Shown: positions 1 through 9,116, counted from the stretch's first letter. The stretch is 62,711 bases of DNA from Gemmatimonadaceae bacterium (GCA_030835125.1 JAUQWM010000048.1:1-62711), one strand, 5' to 3'. Notes: generated from the sequence alone by a model not told the origin. Numbers and translations: made by a program.

Positions 1-45
1 GAGTTGAGAGTTGCGAACTCTCTCAACTCTCAACTCTCAACTCCC
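1..45. repeat. Heptamer array, GAGTTGA/AACTCTC type, cut by window edge
   Basis: Positions 1-14 hold GAGTTGA and GAGTTGC; 25-45 hold AACTCTC, AACTCTC and AACTCCC. GAGTTGAGAGTT at 1-12 is a perfect inverted match of 25-36 and 32-43, so the array can fold. It ends 2 nt beyond the stop codon of the reverse-strand M24 peptidase gene. It may extend past the left edge. Confidence 0.85.
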
Positions 46-47
46 AA

Positions 48-1427
48 CTACATGACAAGATGCCACGCCGCCTGGCGGCGGATCGCCCACCGCGGCTTGC
101 CGTCGGCACCGATGATGAAATCTTCCTCCTGCGGGACCCGCACCGGCTGCCCGTTCCACTCCGGCACTGGCGTCGTCACCTGCAGCTCCGCCGAATACCA
201 CATGCCCGGGATCACCTTCGCATCGCCACGCCCGGGCACGCCTTCCTGGTAGTCCCAGAGCCCGATCAGCGGGCCGGAACCGTGGCCATGCATGCCGATG
301 GGGTGCGAGTACATCGTTCCGTTCAGCCCCTCGGACTTCATCCTCGACAGCGTCGACGCCAGGATCTCGTTCCCGGTGCGACCGGGCCGGGTCTCCTCGA
401 GCAGGATGTCCTGCAACCGGTTCGCATTCTTCAAGGCGGCCTTCAGGCCCGGCGGCGCGTCGCTTTCACGGTCCCGCAACACGTACGCCATGTGCTGTGT
501 GTCGGTGTTCAACCGGAGCGCGGTGATCCCGACATCACAGTGGAGCACGTCTCCCTTCAGGATGATGGGATCTTCTCCCAGTTGGTCGGCGCTCACGCCC
601 TGGCGCTGCACGTCGACCGACGGCTGGAACCACGTACCGAGCCCGAGGTCGTTCACCTGCTGCCGCCACCACCACACCAGGTCACTCGTTCGTGTGACCC
701 CCGGCTTGATGACCTCACTCGAGTACATGCGGCCGATCAGGTCCCAGACCAGCCCCTGCAGGCGCCGGTAGAACGCCTCTTCCTCGGGAATGCGCGCGGC
801 GATGAAGTCGACCGGCAGGCCCTCCGCGGGCTTCACGCGCGAAGTCCATTCGGTGCCGAGCGACAGCGCCATTCCCTCGATCTCACCTGACGACAGGCCG
901 TCGGCGAATGCGAACGTGCGGGACGTGTTGATCCCGATGACACGAGGGTTGCGCTGCGCCAGCACGTCCTTGAGCACCTGCCACTGGGCGTCGCCCCACA
1001 GCTCCGCCTGGCGTCCATCCTCGGTGGACTTCGTCGTGCGGACTGCCTCGTACAGCCCTTCCTGGGACGTGCCGCCAAGGGCGATGCGTTCCACGCAGGA
1101 ACCGTCGCCGGGATCGGTCCGTCCGCTCGCGGCGCACCGGTCGAAGAAGACGTAGATGGTGCGACGGCGCGCCGCGAATGTCGTCGGCGACACCAGCGAG
1201 GTGAACGTCGGGTCCTCGTTGTACTCGCGCATCGGGATCACCCACATGTCGATCCCGTGCTTGCGCATGAGTCCGGGCAGCACCGTTTTCAGCCGCTTCT
1301 CGAGCCATGACTGCTGCAGCGCAGCCTGCTCGCGCAGCGTACCGAACGGTCGCGACTGCGCGCTCGCGTCGCGACCGGTGCACACGGCACCGGCGACCAG
1401 GAGCGCGGTGAAGAGCGGCTTCCTCAT
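48..1427 (-). CDS. M24 family metallopeptidase (Xaa-Pro peptidase fold), exported
   Basis: A 459-residue protein of the creatinase/aminopeptidase P fold. Residues 1-23 form a signal peptide ending near ASA-Q, so it probably acts in the periplasm. The family's five metal ligands are all visible: D298 in HCDVG, D309, H375 in SHPIGMHGHG, E414 in SAELQ and a Glu at 434/435. An N-terminal creatinase-like domain fills about residues 35-200. The family cleaves N-terminal Xaa-Pro bonds or related substrates; the actual substrate cannot be told. The start at 1427 has AGGAG about nine bases upstream; an in-frame start at 1484 would place 19 non-signal residues before the signal peptide. Heptamer repeats follow directly after the stop. 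Confidence 0.88.
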   Translation of the reverse strand: MRKPLFTALLVAGAVCTGRDASAQSRPFGTLREQAALQQSWLEKRLKTVLPGLMRKHGIDMWVIPMREYNEDPTFTSLVSPTTFAARRRTIYVFFDRCAASGRTDPGDGSCVERIALGGTSQEGLYEAVRTTKSTEDGRQAELWGDAQWQVLKDVLAQRNPRVIGINTSRTFAFADGLSSGEIEGMALSLGTEWTSRVKPAEGLPVDFIAARIPEEEAFYRRLQGLVWDLIGRMYSSEVIKPGVTRTSDLVWWWRQQVNDLGLGTWFQPSVDVQRQGVSADQLGEDPIILKGDVLHCDVGITALRLNTDTQHMAYVLRDRESDAPPGLKAALKNANRLQDILLEETRPGRTGNEILASTLSRMKSEGLNGTMYSHPIGMHGHGSGPLIGLWDYQEGVPGRGDAKVIPGMWYSAELQVTTPVPEWNGQPVRVPQEEDFIIGADGKPRWAIRRQAAWHLVM

Positions 1428-1660
1428 GGTTCTGTCTCCTGAATCAGGCCCCTTCCCCGGGCGGCAGCCACCGGCAGCGCCCACGACGACTGCGACGTTC
1501 TACGTTGAAGAGGTCGCGTCCGCCAGTAGTCCCGCCAGTGCCGGCAGGCCGCGGGTTCGCCCCGGAACGACCTTCCCGGCGTTTCAGGGTACGTTCAGGT
1601 GACGAACACGCCAACGATGGGCCCGCGTGACATGCGGGCACCCCGGGACCCAGCGACCGC

Positions 1661-2359
1661 ATGACTCCATTCAACGATCGACCTGGCCGGGGCGGGCGAC
1701 TTCCGCGGTCGGTGAAGCTCATCCTCTGGCTTCTCGTGATCGCCGCCGTGGTGGCCGATGCAGGCCTCGTCACCCGTTACCTGCGATATCGCGCCGAAAC
1801 GGCGCGCCTCCGGGAGGGCATGACCGACGCCCAGCGAGCGCGCGCCGACGCCGTGGTGGCTGCCGAGCGGCACCGGTTCCGGGTCGAAATGGAGCTGATC
1901 CGTCGACAGTCCCGGGACGACCGTACGCTTCACCTCGCCGTGAACGTCGACAGCGGACGCATGGTCCTCGAGCGCGACGGCGTCATCCTCAGGGAAATGG
2001 CGGTGGCGGTCGGCCCGGAACGATTCCGGGGAGCCGCGACGGACTCGACGATCGAGGTCGCGGCGCTCGGCCAGCGAACGGTCGATCGGGTCCTCGACGA
2101 CACGGATCGCTGGGAGGTTCCGGAATCGGTCTTCAGTGACCGAGGACTCCCCGTGCCCGAAGACCAGCGTATTGCCGGCGCGCTCGGGGACCATGCCATC
2201 GTCCTTGGCGATGGCACCGTGATCTACAGCACTCCGGCGAGCGGTCCACTCGCTGACTCAGCGTACGTGCTTCCCGGGTCGGTTCGTGTGCCCCAGGAAG
2301 ACCTGAAGGCAGTCGCGGCGAATATCCGGCCCGGCATGTCCGTCTACTTCTACCGATGA
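1661..2359 (+). CDS. YkuD-like protein lacking the catalytic Cys and His (pseudo-L,D-transpeptidase)
   Basis: A 232-residue protein with one membrane segment (about residues 19-40) and a C-terminal domain that lines up with the YkuD domain of the next gene. The C-terminal 29 residues match the neighbour's end pattern (VR..EDL......PGM.VYFY), but where an L,D-transpeptidase has SHGC this protein has LPGS: Ser207 replaces the nucleophilic Cys and Pro205 the His. The upstream active-site His (AIHGT in the neighbour) is Tyr (VIYST). It therefore looks unable to cross-link peptidoglycan by the known mechanism and may bind or regulate. It overlaps the active homologue by 4 nt. The alignment is by eye; family membership is inference. 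Confidence 0.7.
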   Translation: MTPFNDRPGRGGRLPRSVKLILWLLVIAAVVADAGLVTRYLRYRAETARLREGMTDAQRARADAVVAAERHRFRVEMELIRRQSRDDRTLHLAVNVDSGRMVLERDGVILREMAVAVGPERFRGAATDSTIEVAALGQRTVDRVLDDTDRWEVPESVFSDRGLPVPEDQRIAGALGDHAIVLGDGTVIYSTPASGPLADSAYVLPGSVRVPQEDLKAVAANIRPGMSVYFYR

Positions 2360-3213
2360 CCGGGACGATGATGACCCATGGAAGAACCGGACGTGTGCTC
2401 GTCGCCCTGCTGGCGGTACTCGTGCTCACCATCGGCGCGACGGCCTGGCTGGCCGCGGCAACGGTCGACGCGCGATTCGAGCGCGACGTGTCCCGCATCG
2501 TCTATAACGACAATCTCGAGTTGCTCGAGGAACTGCGTCGACACGTCGGGTCAGCCGATGACTCCCTCCTCGCGCTCCTCGATTCGCCGCCGGAACCGGA
2601 AATCCCCAGCGCGATCGTGATCAGCATCACCGAGAACCGCCTCTGGTATCGGGTGCGGGACAGCGTGGTGTTCGAGACGCGCGTGGCTACCGGCAGCGGG
2701 CGGCAACTCGTGAAGGGGCCCGGCGGTTCCACCTGGAAATTCGATACGCCCCGGGGGCGCCTGAAGGTGCTGGACAAGGACGAGAATCCCGCGTGGGTGC
2801 CGCCCGACTGGCACTTCGTGGAGCAGGCGTCAAAGCACAACCTCAGCCTGACGAGGCTCAATCGTGGGGAGTCGATCAGGGCCGGCGATGGGAGTACCAT
2901 CACCGTGGAAGGCAGCGACGTCGTGCGCCGCAGCAGCGACGGGACCACCGTCCCCCTGGACGCGTCGGACGGTCGCGAGATCGTCGTCGACGGCAAGTTG
3001 ATCGTCCCGCCGTTCGGGACCAACCAGCGACGCTACAAGGGAGTGCTTGGCACACACAGGCTCATCCTGGGTAACGGATACGCGATCCACGGCACCAACG
3101 TCCCGAGCTCCATAGGACAATCGGTCAGCCATGGGTGTGTGCGGCTGCTGAACGAGGACATCGCGAAGCTGTACGACATGGTCCCGGTCGGCACGCCCGT
3201 ATACATCTACTGA
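2356..3213 (+). CDS. L,D-transpeptidase, YkuD domain, membrane-anchored
   Basis: A 285-residue peptidoglycan-modifying enzyme. An N-terminal membrane anchor (about residues 14-35) precedes a periplasmic linker and a YkuD domain from about residue 87. The catalytic motif is intact: H245 in AIHGT, then SHGCVRL with C261 as nucleophile. The family makes 3-3 cross-links in peptidoglycan or attaches proteins to it. The domain carries an insertion of about 70 residues between its first strands and the active site. The start codon overlaps the stop of the pseudo-enzyme gene (ATGA), so the two are probably made together. A GTTTTCC/GGAAAAC inverted repeat follows the stop. Confidence 0.93.
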   Translation: MTGTMMTHGRTGRVLVALLAVLVLTIGATAWLAAATVDARFERDVSRIVYNDNLELLEELRRHVGSADDSLLALLDSPPEPEIPSAIVISITENRLWYRVRDSVVFETRVATGSGRQLVKGPGGSTWKFDTPRGRLKVLDKDENPAWVPPDWHFVEQASKHNLSLTRLNRGESIRAGDGSTITVEGSDVVRRSSDGTTVPLDASDGREIVVDGKLIVPPFGTNQRRYKGVLGTHRLILGNGYAIHGTNVPSSIGQSVSHGCVRLLNEDIAKLYDMVPVGTPVYIY

Positions 3214-3221
3214 CCATCGGG

Positions 3222-3253
3222 GTTTTCCCCTGGGGGATCTCCCGACGGAAAAC
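3222..3253 (+). terminator. Inverted repeat after the L,D-transpeptidase gene
   Basis: GTTTTCC at 3222-3228 pairs with GGAAAAC at 3247-3253 across 18 nt that include a second small stem. It starts 8 nt after the stop codon. There is no T-run after it, so termination is only a possibility. Confidence 0.35.
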
Positions 3254-3322
3254 GGGACCCGGATCAGCGATCTTTCGTAGGTTGGTGCAGATCGCACCAG
3301 CGTCGTTCCAAGCAGGCCCGCC

Positions 3323-4303
3323 ATGCGATTGGCGAGTTGCCTCATCGAATCACCCTCACCAATCGCCCGAATGGCAAACACGATCCGGAGGGGCCGTGCG
3401 TACGCCCCCCTCATTGCGGCCGCCGTGCTCGCGCTCGTCGTCAACCGCCCGGCCGACTCGGCGCCCGCGATCGTTCGCGAGCATCCCGTGGACTCCACAC
3501 CAAAGCCAGCCCCATTCAATCGCGACACGCTGTCCGGTCGAAGCGGAAAGCTCTGGATGAAACTCCTCGACACCGACGGGCGCGACGGCATTGGTGTCCT
3601 GTCACGCCTCTTCGGCGACAGCGCCGCCAGGAAGCCCGGCGTCTACGTGGCGCGAGACACCGCAACGACCCCCGGCTTCACGTTCATCAACCTCGTGCCG
3701 TTCGACGCCAAGCAGAAGGGAATGCTCGGCACATACCGAATGGGCTCGTGGCCGGCGGAGCGTCGGGGCGTCGCGTCCTCGAGTTACGAGAACCCGCCCG
3801 GGTTCATCCCGGTCACACCGGAGACCCAGGACACGCGCATTTCCGAGCATTTCAGGCTTCGGGACTTCCTCACGAAGGACCAGGCCACGGTGTGGCCCAA
3901 GTACCTCGTGCTTCGCGAGGGGCTGATCGACAAGCTGGAACTGGTGATCGGCGCGCTGAAGGCGTCCGGCGTTCCGGTCGCCCGCATGTCGGTCATGTCG
4001 GGGTTCCGCACGCCGCAGTACAACCAGCAGGGTGTGGGGGCGGGCGGTCGCGCGCAGAACAGCCGCCATCAGTACGGTGACGCCGCGGACGTGTTCGTCG
4101 ACAACGACGCGGACGGCCGCATGGATGACCTCAACGGCGATGGTCGCGTCACCACCGCTGATGCGCGGTACCTGGCGCAGGTCGTCGAGCGCGTCGAGGC
4201 CCAGCACCCCGACCTGATCGGTGGCGTCGGTATCTACCCCGCGACGAGCGCACACGGCCCGTTCGTCCACGTGGACGTGCGCGGCACGAAGGCACGCTGG
4301 TAG
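3323..4303 (+). CDS. M15 family D,D/L,D-peptidase, exported
   Basis: A 326-residue protein with a membrane/signal segment at about residues 26-44 and a C-terminal M15A-type zinc peptidase domain (about 165-320). The motif SGFRTPQYN, then SRHQYGDAAD, then GPFVHVDV supply the zinc ligands His, Asp and His expected of this fold. A stretch rich in Asp and Gly (DNDADGRMDDLNGDG) inserted between ligands resembles a calcium-binding loop. It would trim peptidoglycan peptides; with the two preceding YkuD genes it makes a cell-wall remodelling cluster. The start is uncertain: Met17 (3371) begins directly before the basic n-region and is equally plausible. Neither start has a strong ribosome site. Confidence 0.85.
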   Translation: MRLASCLIESPSPIARMANTIRRGRAYAPLIAAAVLALVVNRPADSAPAIVREHPVDSTPKPAPFNRDTLSGRSGKLWMKLLDTDGRDGIGVLSRLFGDSAARKPGVYVARDTATTPGFTFINLVPFDAKQKGMLGTYRMGSWPAERRGVASSSYENPPGFIPVTPETQDTRISEHFRLRDFLTKDQATVWPKYLVLREGLIDKLELVIGALKASGVPVARMSVMSGFRTPQYNQQGVGAGGRAQNSRHQYGDAADVFVDNDADGRMDDLNGDGRVTTADARYLAQVVERVEAQHPDLIGGVGIYPATSAHGPFVHVDVRGTKARW

Positions 4304-4309
4304 GTACCG

Positions 4310-4333
4310 CGGGCGACGGGAAACCGTCGCCCG
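4310..4333. terminator. Bidirectional hairpin terminator
   Basis: CGGGCGACGG (4310-4319) and CCGTCGCCCG (4324-4333) form a perfect 10-bp stem with a GAAA tetraloop, followed by TTT. It sits between the converging M15 peptidase and aldo/keto reductase genes and can serve both. Confidence 0.8.
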
Positions 4334-4338
4334 TTTCC

Positions 4339-5358
4339 CTACCGGATCGCCGCCGCGCCAGGGAGCGGCGTGCCGTCGTGCCAGCCGCGGACGGCGTGCG
4401 GACGGTACGGTGACTCCAACGTCGCAACCTCCGCCGCTGAAAGCTCGACATCCAGGGCGGCAACGGCGTCCTCGAGATGTCCGGGCTTCGTCGCCCCGAT
4501 GATGGGTGCGGATACCCCCGGGCGCGACAGCAGCCAGGCCAGAGCCACCCGCGCTGGCGGCACGGAGCGGGCCTCGGCGACCTTCATCGTGGCGTCGACG
4601 ACATTCCAGTCCTCGGGCGCGTCATAGAGCTGGTCGGCGAGGACGGCATCGCCGGCATCCCGGGGAGTGGTGCTGTGATCCCCGCGCTTCCGCTTGCCGG
4701 TCAGCATGCCACGCGCGAGCGGTGACCACGGCAACACGCCCAGCCCCTCGGCGATGCACGCCGGGATCATCTCACGCTCCTCCTCACGGTAGATGAGGTT
4801 GTAGTGCGGCTGCATCGAGATGAAGCGCGCCCAGCCACGCCGTTCGGACACCGACAGCATCTTCACCAGTTGCCAGGCATGCATCGTGCTCGCGCCCAGG
4901 TACCGGACCTTTCCCGTGTGCACGAGGTGATCGAGCGCGCCGAGGATCTCCTCGACGGGCGTGGTCGCATCATGCCGATGGATCTGGTAGAGGTCGATCG
5001 CCTCCACACCCAGGCGACGCAGGCTGGCTTCGCACCCCTGCACGATGTGCTTGCGCGAGAGCCCGACCATGTTGGGCCCCTCCCCCATCTTGAAGCGCAC
5101 CTTCGTCGCGATCACCAACTCGTCGAGCCGGCCGTACTCGCGGAGGGCGGCGCCGGTGATCTCCTCGCTCACGCCAAGCGAATATGCGTCCGAGGTGTCG
5201 AAGAGGTTGATCCCGAGTTCGATGGCCCTTCGGAAGAAGGGCATGGCTTCGTCGCGCTCGAGGACCCACGGACGCCAGTTCCTCGACCCGTAGGACATGC
5301 AGCCGAGGCCGATGCGCGAGACGACGAGTCCGGACGATCCGAGGTGGGAGTAGAACAC
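4339..5358 (-). CDS. Aldo/keto reductase
   Basis: A 339-residue NADPH-dependent oxidoreductase of the AKR TIM-barrel fold, cytoplasmic. The catalytic tetrad is visible as D54 and Y59 (FDTSDAY), K86 (IATK) and H127 (QIHRHD). The nucleotide-binding end shows APIIGATKPGHLEDA. It resembles the potassium-channel-beta/YajO-like group acting on carbonyls, but the substrate is unknown. The start is a GTG at 5358 fitted to the family N-terminus; there is no recognisable ribosome-binding site because a heptamer repeat array begins about 11 nt upstream of the start codon. Confidence 0.92.
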   Translation of the reverse strand: MFYSHLGSSGLVVSRIGLGCMSYGSRNWRPWVLERDEAMPFFRRAIELGINLFDTSDAYSLGVSEEITGAALREYGRLDELVIATKVRFKMGEGPNMVGLSRKHIVQGCEASLRRLGVEAIDLYQIHRHDATTPVEEILGALDHLVHTGKVRYLGASTMHAWQLVKMLSVSERRGWARFISMQPHYNLIYREEEREMIPACIAEGLGVLPWSPLARGMLTGKRKRGDHSTTPRDAGDAVLADQLYDAPEDWNVVDATMKVAEARSVPPARVALAWLLSRPGVSAPIIGATKPGHLEDAVAALDVELSAAEVATLESPYRPHAVRGWHDGTPLPGAAAIR

Positions 5359-5368
5359 GGGTCAGAGG

Positions 5369-5932
<564 letters not shown>

Positions 5933-5995
5933 GGGATCCGGCTGGGGTGAGGGCCTCTTGAGACTTAACCGGGCCAGCGGCTCGAATGTTGTGAC

Positions 5996-7027
5996 CTAAG
6001 GCACGGACAGCCGCCTGGCGAGCCAGGCTGCGCTGGTCGCGGAGTGGCGACGCCAGTACTCCCAGGTGTGGGCCCCGGGGTGCTCCCTGTATTCAAAAGG
6101 GACCCCGAGACGCCCGAGTGCGTCACGGAACGCCCGGTTGTGCGGCAGGAGGAAGTCCTCGGTACCGCAGTCGACCATCAGGGCCGGCATCGCCCCCGGT
6201 CGCCGCGATTTCAGGCGAGCGGCCATGGTTGCCGGATCGCGAGCGGCCCATCCAGTGCTGTCGGAACCGAACACGGGAGCTTCCAGCGCCCAAAGTGACG
6301 GAGCGTAGGACGCGCGCAGCGAGTCCAGGTCGAAGCGACCGACCGGCACGGGCAGTCGTCCGCCACCGAGCGCGGGGGCGAGCATTCCCGAATGACTCGC
6401 GGCCGCCGAGAACACGTCGGGATATGCGAGCGCGAGCGTGATGGCCCCGTATCCGCCCATCGAAAGCCCGGCGATCCCACGATGGCGCGCATCGGCGCGG
6501 GAGCGGTATCGCCCGTCGATAAACGCGACGAGGTCCCTCGCGATGTACTCATCGTAGTGCGGCCATGGCACGCAATAGCGGTCGGAGGGCTCGGCATTCG
6601 CGGGTCGATTTCGCCGGCAGCCGGCATAGTCGCCGAGGAAGTTCCAGGTGGTGTAGAACCCGTCGTCACCGTCGGGCATGACCACGATCATCTCGGGGCT
6701 GCCGGCGGCGGCGAGTGAATCGAGCGTGGTTGCCAACCGGCCGATGTTCAGCCAGTTGGTCTCGTCACCGAAGGCGCCGTGCAGGTAGTAGGCGACGGGG
6801 TATCGACGGTCCGCTTCCGCTGCGTACGACGGAGGCAGCCAGACCATTGCGCGTTTGTGGGTGCCGAGGGACTGGGACCAGAAGGTCGTTTCCTCAACGG
6901 CGAGGCTGCGTGCTGATTGCTGCCTGCTGCTGCTGGAACTGCGGGCTGGGGCTGGATGCTGGGGCTGGGGCTGGGGCTGGGGCTGGATCCACCCTGGCGT
7001 AATCAGGAGGGCGAACCAGAGCGCCAT
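5996..7027 (-). CDS. Exported esterase of the alpha/beta-hydrolase fold (putative esterase D family)
   Basis: A 343-residue serine esterase. A signal peptide (residues 1-13) is followed by a low-complexity stretch of alternating Gln-Pro (15-23) and poly-Ser (about 29-33), then the PF00756-like domain. The nucleophile is in GLSMGG, the acid in DCGTEDF and the base in HPGAHTWEYW; YYLHGAFGD forms the oxyanion region. Members hydrolyse acyl esters such as acetylxylan, enterobactin or mycolyl esters; this substrate is unknown. The low-complexity linker is encoded by the 6-bp and 7-bp repeat words also found between genes. The reading frame stays open to 7090, overlapping the next gene and other repeats, so I chose the Met preceding the hydrophobic segment. 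Confidence 0.85.
   Translation of the reverse strand: MALWFALLITPGWIQPQPQPQPQHPAPARSSSSSRQQSARSLAVEETTFWSQSLGTHKRAMVWLPPSYAAEADRRYPVAYYLHGAFGDETNWLNIGRLATTLDSLAAAGSPEMIVVMPDGDDGFYTTWNFLGDYAGCRRNRPANAEPSDRYCVPWPHYDEYIARDLVAFIDGRYRSRADARHRGIAGLSMGGYGAITLALAYPDVFSAAASHSGMLAPALGGGRLPVPVGRFDLDSLRASYAPSLWALEAPVFGSDSTGWAARDPATMAARLKSRRPGAMPALMVDCGTEDFLLPHNRAFRDALGRLGVPFEYREHPGAHTWEYWRRHSATSAAWLARRLSVP
6904..6987. repeat. TGCTGAT-type heptamers and CTGGGG hexamers inside a coding region
   Basis: Words TGCTGAT, TGCTGCC and TGCTGCT run from 6911 to 6931, and four exact CTGGGG units from 6959 to 6982. They lie inside the esterase gene just after the signal peptide and encode its Ser-rich and Gln-Pro linker. 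The same words occur between genes at 52301-52324 and 54702-54837. Confidence 0.9.
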
Positions 7028-7054
7028 CCTCGCCGGGTTACCATGTCCCGTCTT

Positions 7055-7075
7055 CCATCTCCCATCTCCCATCTC
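7055..7075. repeat. Three tandem CCATCTC words
   Basis: Exact CCATCTC copies at 7055, 7062 and 7069. The last overlaps the stop codon of the anchored RidA gene. Two related ATCTCC-type words lie at 58574-58587, also between genes. Confidence 0.85.
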
Positions 7076-7619
7076 ACTTCTGCCTCGCAATGCACTCGAT
7101 CTCGACCCGCGCGTTCAGCGCCAGCCCATTGGCACCGAGGGCGCTCCGCGCCGGCTTGTTGTTGGGAAAGAACGTCGTGTACACCTCGTTCATCGCGTCC
7201 CACTCCTTCATGTCCGCCATGAACACGGTGCACTTGACGACATGCTCCATCGAGGAGCCCGATTTCTCCAGGACCTCCTTGATGTTCTCCATCGTCTGCC
7301 GCGTCTCCGCCTGGATGCCGCCGGCTACCACACCGCCCTGTGCGCTGGCGCTCGTGCCGATCTGCCCGGCGAGGTAGAGCATGTCGCCCACCTGCACCGC
7401 CGGCGTGAATGGCCGTGTCGGCCGCCCGTACGGCATGTGATACGTGATGCCGTTCACCGTCTCGCGCAGGCCGCCGTCCTGCGTCGTCACGACCGTCGGC
7501 GCCGCAGGGGACTCGGCCGCGCTGGCGGTTTGCCGCTCCTTCGCCCGCGTGGAGAACAGGACCGCTACGACAACGGCGACGAGGCCGACGAGGATGGCGA
7601 CAATCCGGCGAAGGGGCAC
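7074..7619 (-). CDS. RidA family protein with N-terminal membrane anchor
   Basis: A 181-residue protein: an N-terminal hydrophobic anchor (about residues 6-22), a linker to about residue 60, and a YjgF/YER057c/UK114 domain. The domain shows YLAGQIG, the substrate-carboxylate Arg in PARSALG and the ending EIECIA. Cytoplasmic RidA proteins hydrolyse reactive enamines and imines from PLP enzymes; an anchored version probably faces the periplasm, where that chemistry is less expected. GTG start with AGGAG eight bases upstream. Its role here is unknown; a different, free RidA lies in the anthranilate operon. Confidence 0.87.
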   Translation of the reverse strand: MPLRRIVAILVGLVAVVVAVLFSTRAKERQTASAAESPAAPTVVTTQDGGLRETVNGITYHMPYGRPTRPFTPAVQVGDMLYLAGQIGTSASAQGGVVAGGIQAETRQTMENIKEVLEKSGSSMEHVVKCTVFMADMKEWDAMNEVYTTFFPNNKPARSALGANGLALNARVEIECIARQK

Positions 7620-7731
7620 TGGAGACTCCTTGCTCAGGGGGGTGCGCTACGTTCGCTCCAGTTCACCGCCGAGGGCAATGGGTAGAGGGCAGCCCCGGAC
7701 GTCGGCGCCCCCTTGTGCCCTGCGCTCGGGC

Positions 7732-8535
7732 TCAGCGGATTCGATGGAAGATCCGGCCCCAGCGGATATCCGTGATGAACGGCAACGGACGATCCGAGTC
7801 ATCCTGATTCCACGAGTAGTACACGAACATCGGGCGGCCGCGGAAGTTCTCGCGTGGCACGATCCCCCAGTACCGGCTGTCCTTCGACTGGTAGCGGTTG
7901 TCGCCCATCATGAAGTAGTACCTGGGCGGGATCACCAGTGGCCCCCAGTTGTCGTGCGTCGGCTGCTCGGGCGCGGGCCCGAACCGCGATTCCCGCAATG
8001 CGTACTGCTTCTGCCAGTCGAACAGGAAGGAGACCTCGTCCGGGTCCCCTTTCGGACTCTGGTCTCCGTAACCCTGGGTCTGCTCCTCGCCGTTCACGAA
8101 CAGGCGGCCGTTGCGCATGTACAGCGTGTCCCCGGGCAGGCCAACGACGCGTTTCACCAGCGTCGGCGTGGGGTCCTCCGGCTGGTCCACCTGGTTGGGC
8201 GACACGAACACCGCGATGTCGAACCGCTTGGGCTGCGAGTACCCGGGGAGGTTCACGTTCGTGAACGGAATGTGCGGGCCGTACACCAGCTTGTTCACGA
8301 ACAGCCAGTCGCCCACGAGCAGCGCCGGTACCATGCTGGGCGACGGGATCCGGTATGCCTCGACCAGGAAGGTCCGCAGGAACAGGAAGAGCAGGACGGC
8401 CCCGCCGATCCCCTTGATGTTCTCCCACGCCTTCCCGGACGACTTGCGCCCGCCAGCGCCCTGGCGGACGGCCGCGACCGTACTCGACTTCGTGGGGGAC
8501 TGGTCCTTTGCCTTCTTCTTCTTCGTGGAAGCCAT
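7732..8535 (-). CDS. lepB: Signal peptidase I
   Basis: A 267-residue type I leader peptidase that removes signal peptides from exported proteins at the inner membrane. A Lys-rich cytoplasmic tail (residues 4-10) precedes a single membrane helix (about 43-58). The catalytic dyad is Ser67 in IPSPSM and Lys128 in LVKRVVGLPGD; the box E motif MMGDNRYQSKDSRYWG is intact. A long insertion between boxes (about 150-190) is usual in large family members. It stands between the RidA and SWIB genes with more than 100 nt on each side, so it is probably transcribed alone or with the downstream RidA gene. Confidence 0.96.
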   Translation of the reverse strand: MASTKKKKAKDQSPTKSSTVAAVRQGAGGRKSSGKAWENIKGIGGAVLLFLFLRTFLVEAYRIPSPSMVPALLVGDWLFVNKLVYGPHIPFTNVNLPGYSQPKRFDIAVFVSPNQVDQPEDPTPTLVKRVVGLPGDTLYMRNGRLFVNGEEQTQGYGDQSPKGDPDEVSFLFDWQKQYALRESRFGPAPEQPTHDNWGPLVIPPRYYFMMGDNRYQSKDSRYWGIVPRENFRGRPMFVYYSWNQDDSDRPLPFITDIRWGRIFHRIR

Positions 8536-8630
8536 GGTCTTCGGGCAGCGGGCGACGGGCGGCTGGAGCGCTGAATCTAACTACGCCCTCGGCGCGCCCC
8601 GGTTGCACGGTGCGACAGACCCCGACGCAA

Positions 8631-8658
8631 CAAGGCGCGCCCCGGGGGACGCGCCTTG
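8631..8658 (-). terminator. Hairpin after the SWIB gene
   Basis: CAAGGCGCG (8631-8639) pairs perfectly with CGCGCCTTG (8650-8658) over a 10-nt loop. It lies 23 nt past the stop of the reverse-strand SWIB gene; read on that strand it is followed by a T-rich TTGTTGCG rather than a full T-run. Confidence 0.7.
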
Positions 8659-8681
8659 CCATGAAGCGTGCAGGGTCGTGA

Positions 8682-9017
8682 CTAGCTGAGGTGCTTGCTC
8701 ACCAGCTTGGTCATGTCGAACATCGACACCTGGCTCTTGCCACCGAACACCACCTTGAGGTTGGCGTCGGCGTTGATCATCCGGCGGTTCTTGTTGTCCT
8801 GGAGCTTGTTCTTCTTGATGTAGTCCCAGATGGACTTGGCGACCTGCGAGCGCGGGCGCGCCTTCGGGCCAATCACCGCGGCCAGCGCGGGGCTGGGCGT
8901 CATCGGCTTCATGAACGCCGGATTCGGCTTCCGCTTCGCCTTCTTCTTGGCCGGAGCCTTCTTCGCCTTCGCCTTCGGCTTCGCGGCCTTCTTCTTGGCC
9001 TTCTTCTTCGCCGCCAT
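8682..9017 (-). CDS. SWIB/MDM2 domain protein with histone H1-like tail
   Basis: A 111-residue basic protein. Residues 2-31 are almost only Lys, Ala and Pro, like the tail of histone H1 or of chlamydial Hc proteins; residues 38-111 form a SWIB domain (SIWDYIKKNKLQDNKNRRMI and FDMTKLVSKHL are recognisable). SWIB domains occur in eukaryotic chromatin remodelling subunits and in a minority of bacteria; the tail suggests DNA binding and a nucleoid role. Start at 9017, preceded by AGGAGA; the frame is open further upstream without signal. It has its own hairpin terminator and about 100 nt of upstream sequence, so it is probably a single transcription unit. Confidence 0.88.
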   Translation of the reverse strand: MAAKKKAKKKAAKPKAKAKKAPAKKKAKRKPNPAFMKPMTPSPALAAVIGPKARPRSQVAKSIWDYIKKNKLQDNKNRRMINADANLKVVFGGKSQVSMFDMTKLVSKHLS

Positions 9018-9116
9018 CTTGGTTCTCCTGGCTATGGGTCGTCGCGCCGTGTGGTGTGCAGCCTGCCTACCGACGCGCAAAAGCTAAAGTCACTCGTGCG
9101 GCGCGCAATAGGGAAA

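Noticed and set aside
60-890. Long open frames opposite or shifted to real genes across the window
   Set aside because: They are by-products of high GC; they lack family motifs, have Arg/Pro/Ala-rich composition and lie over genes with clear motifs.
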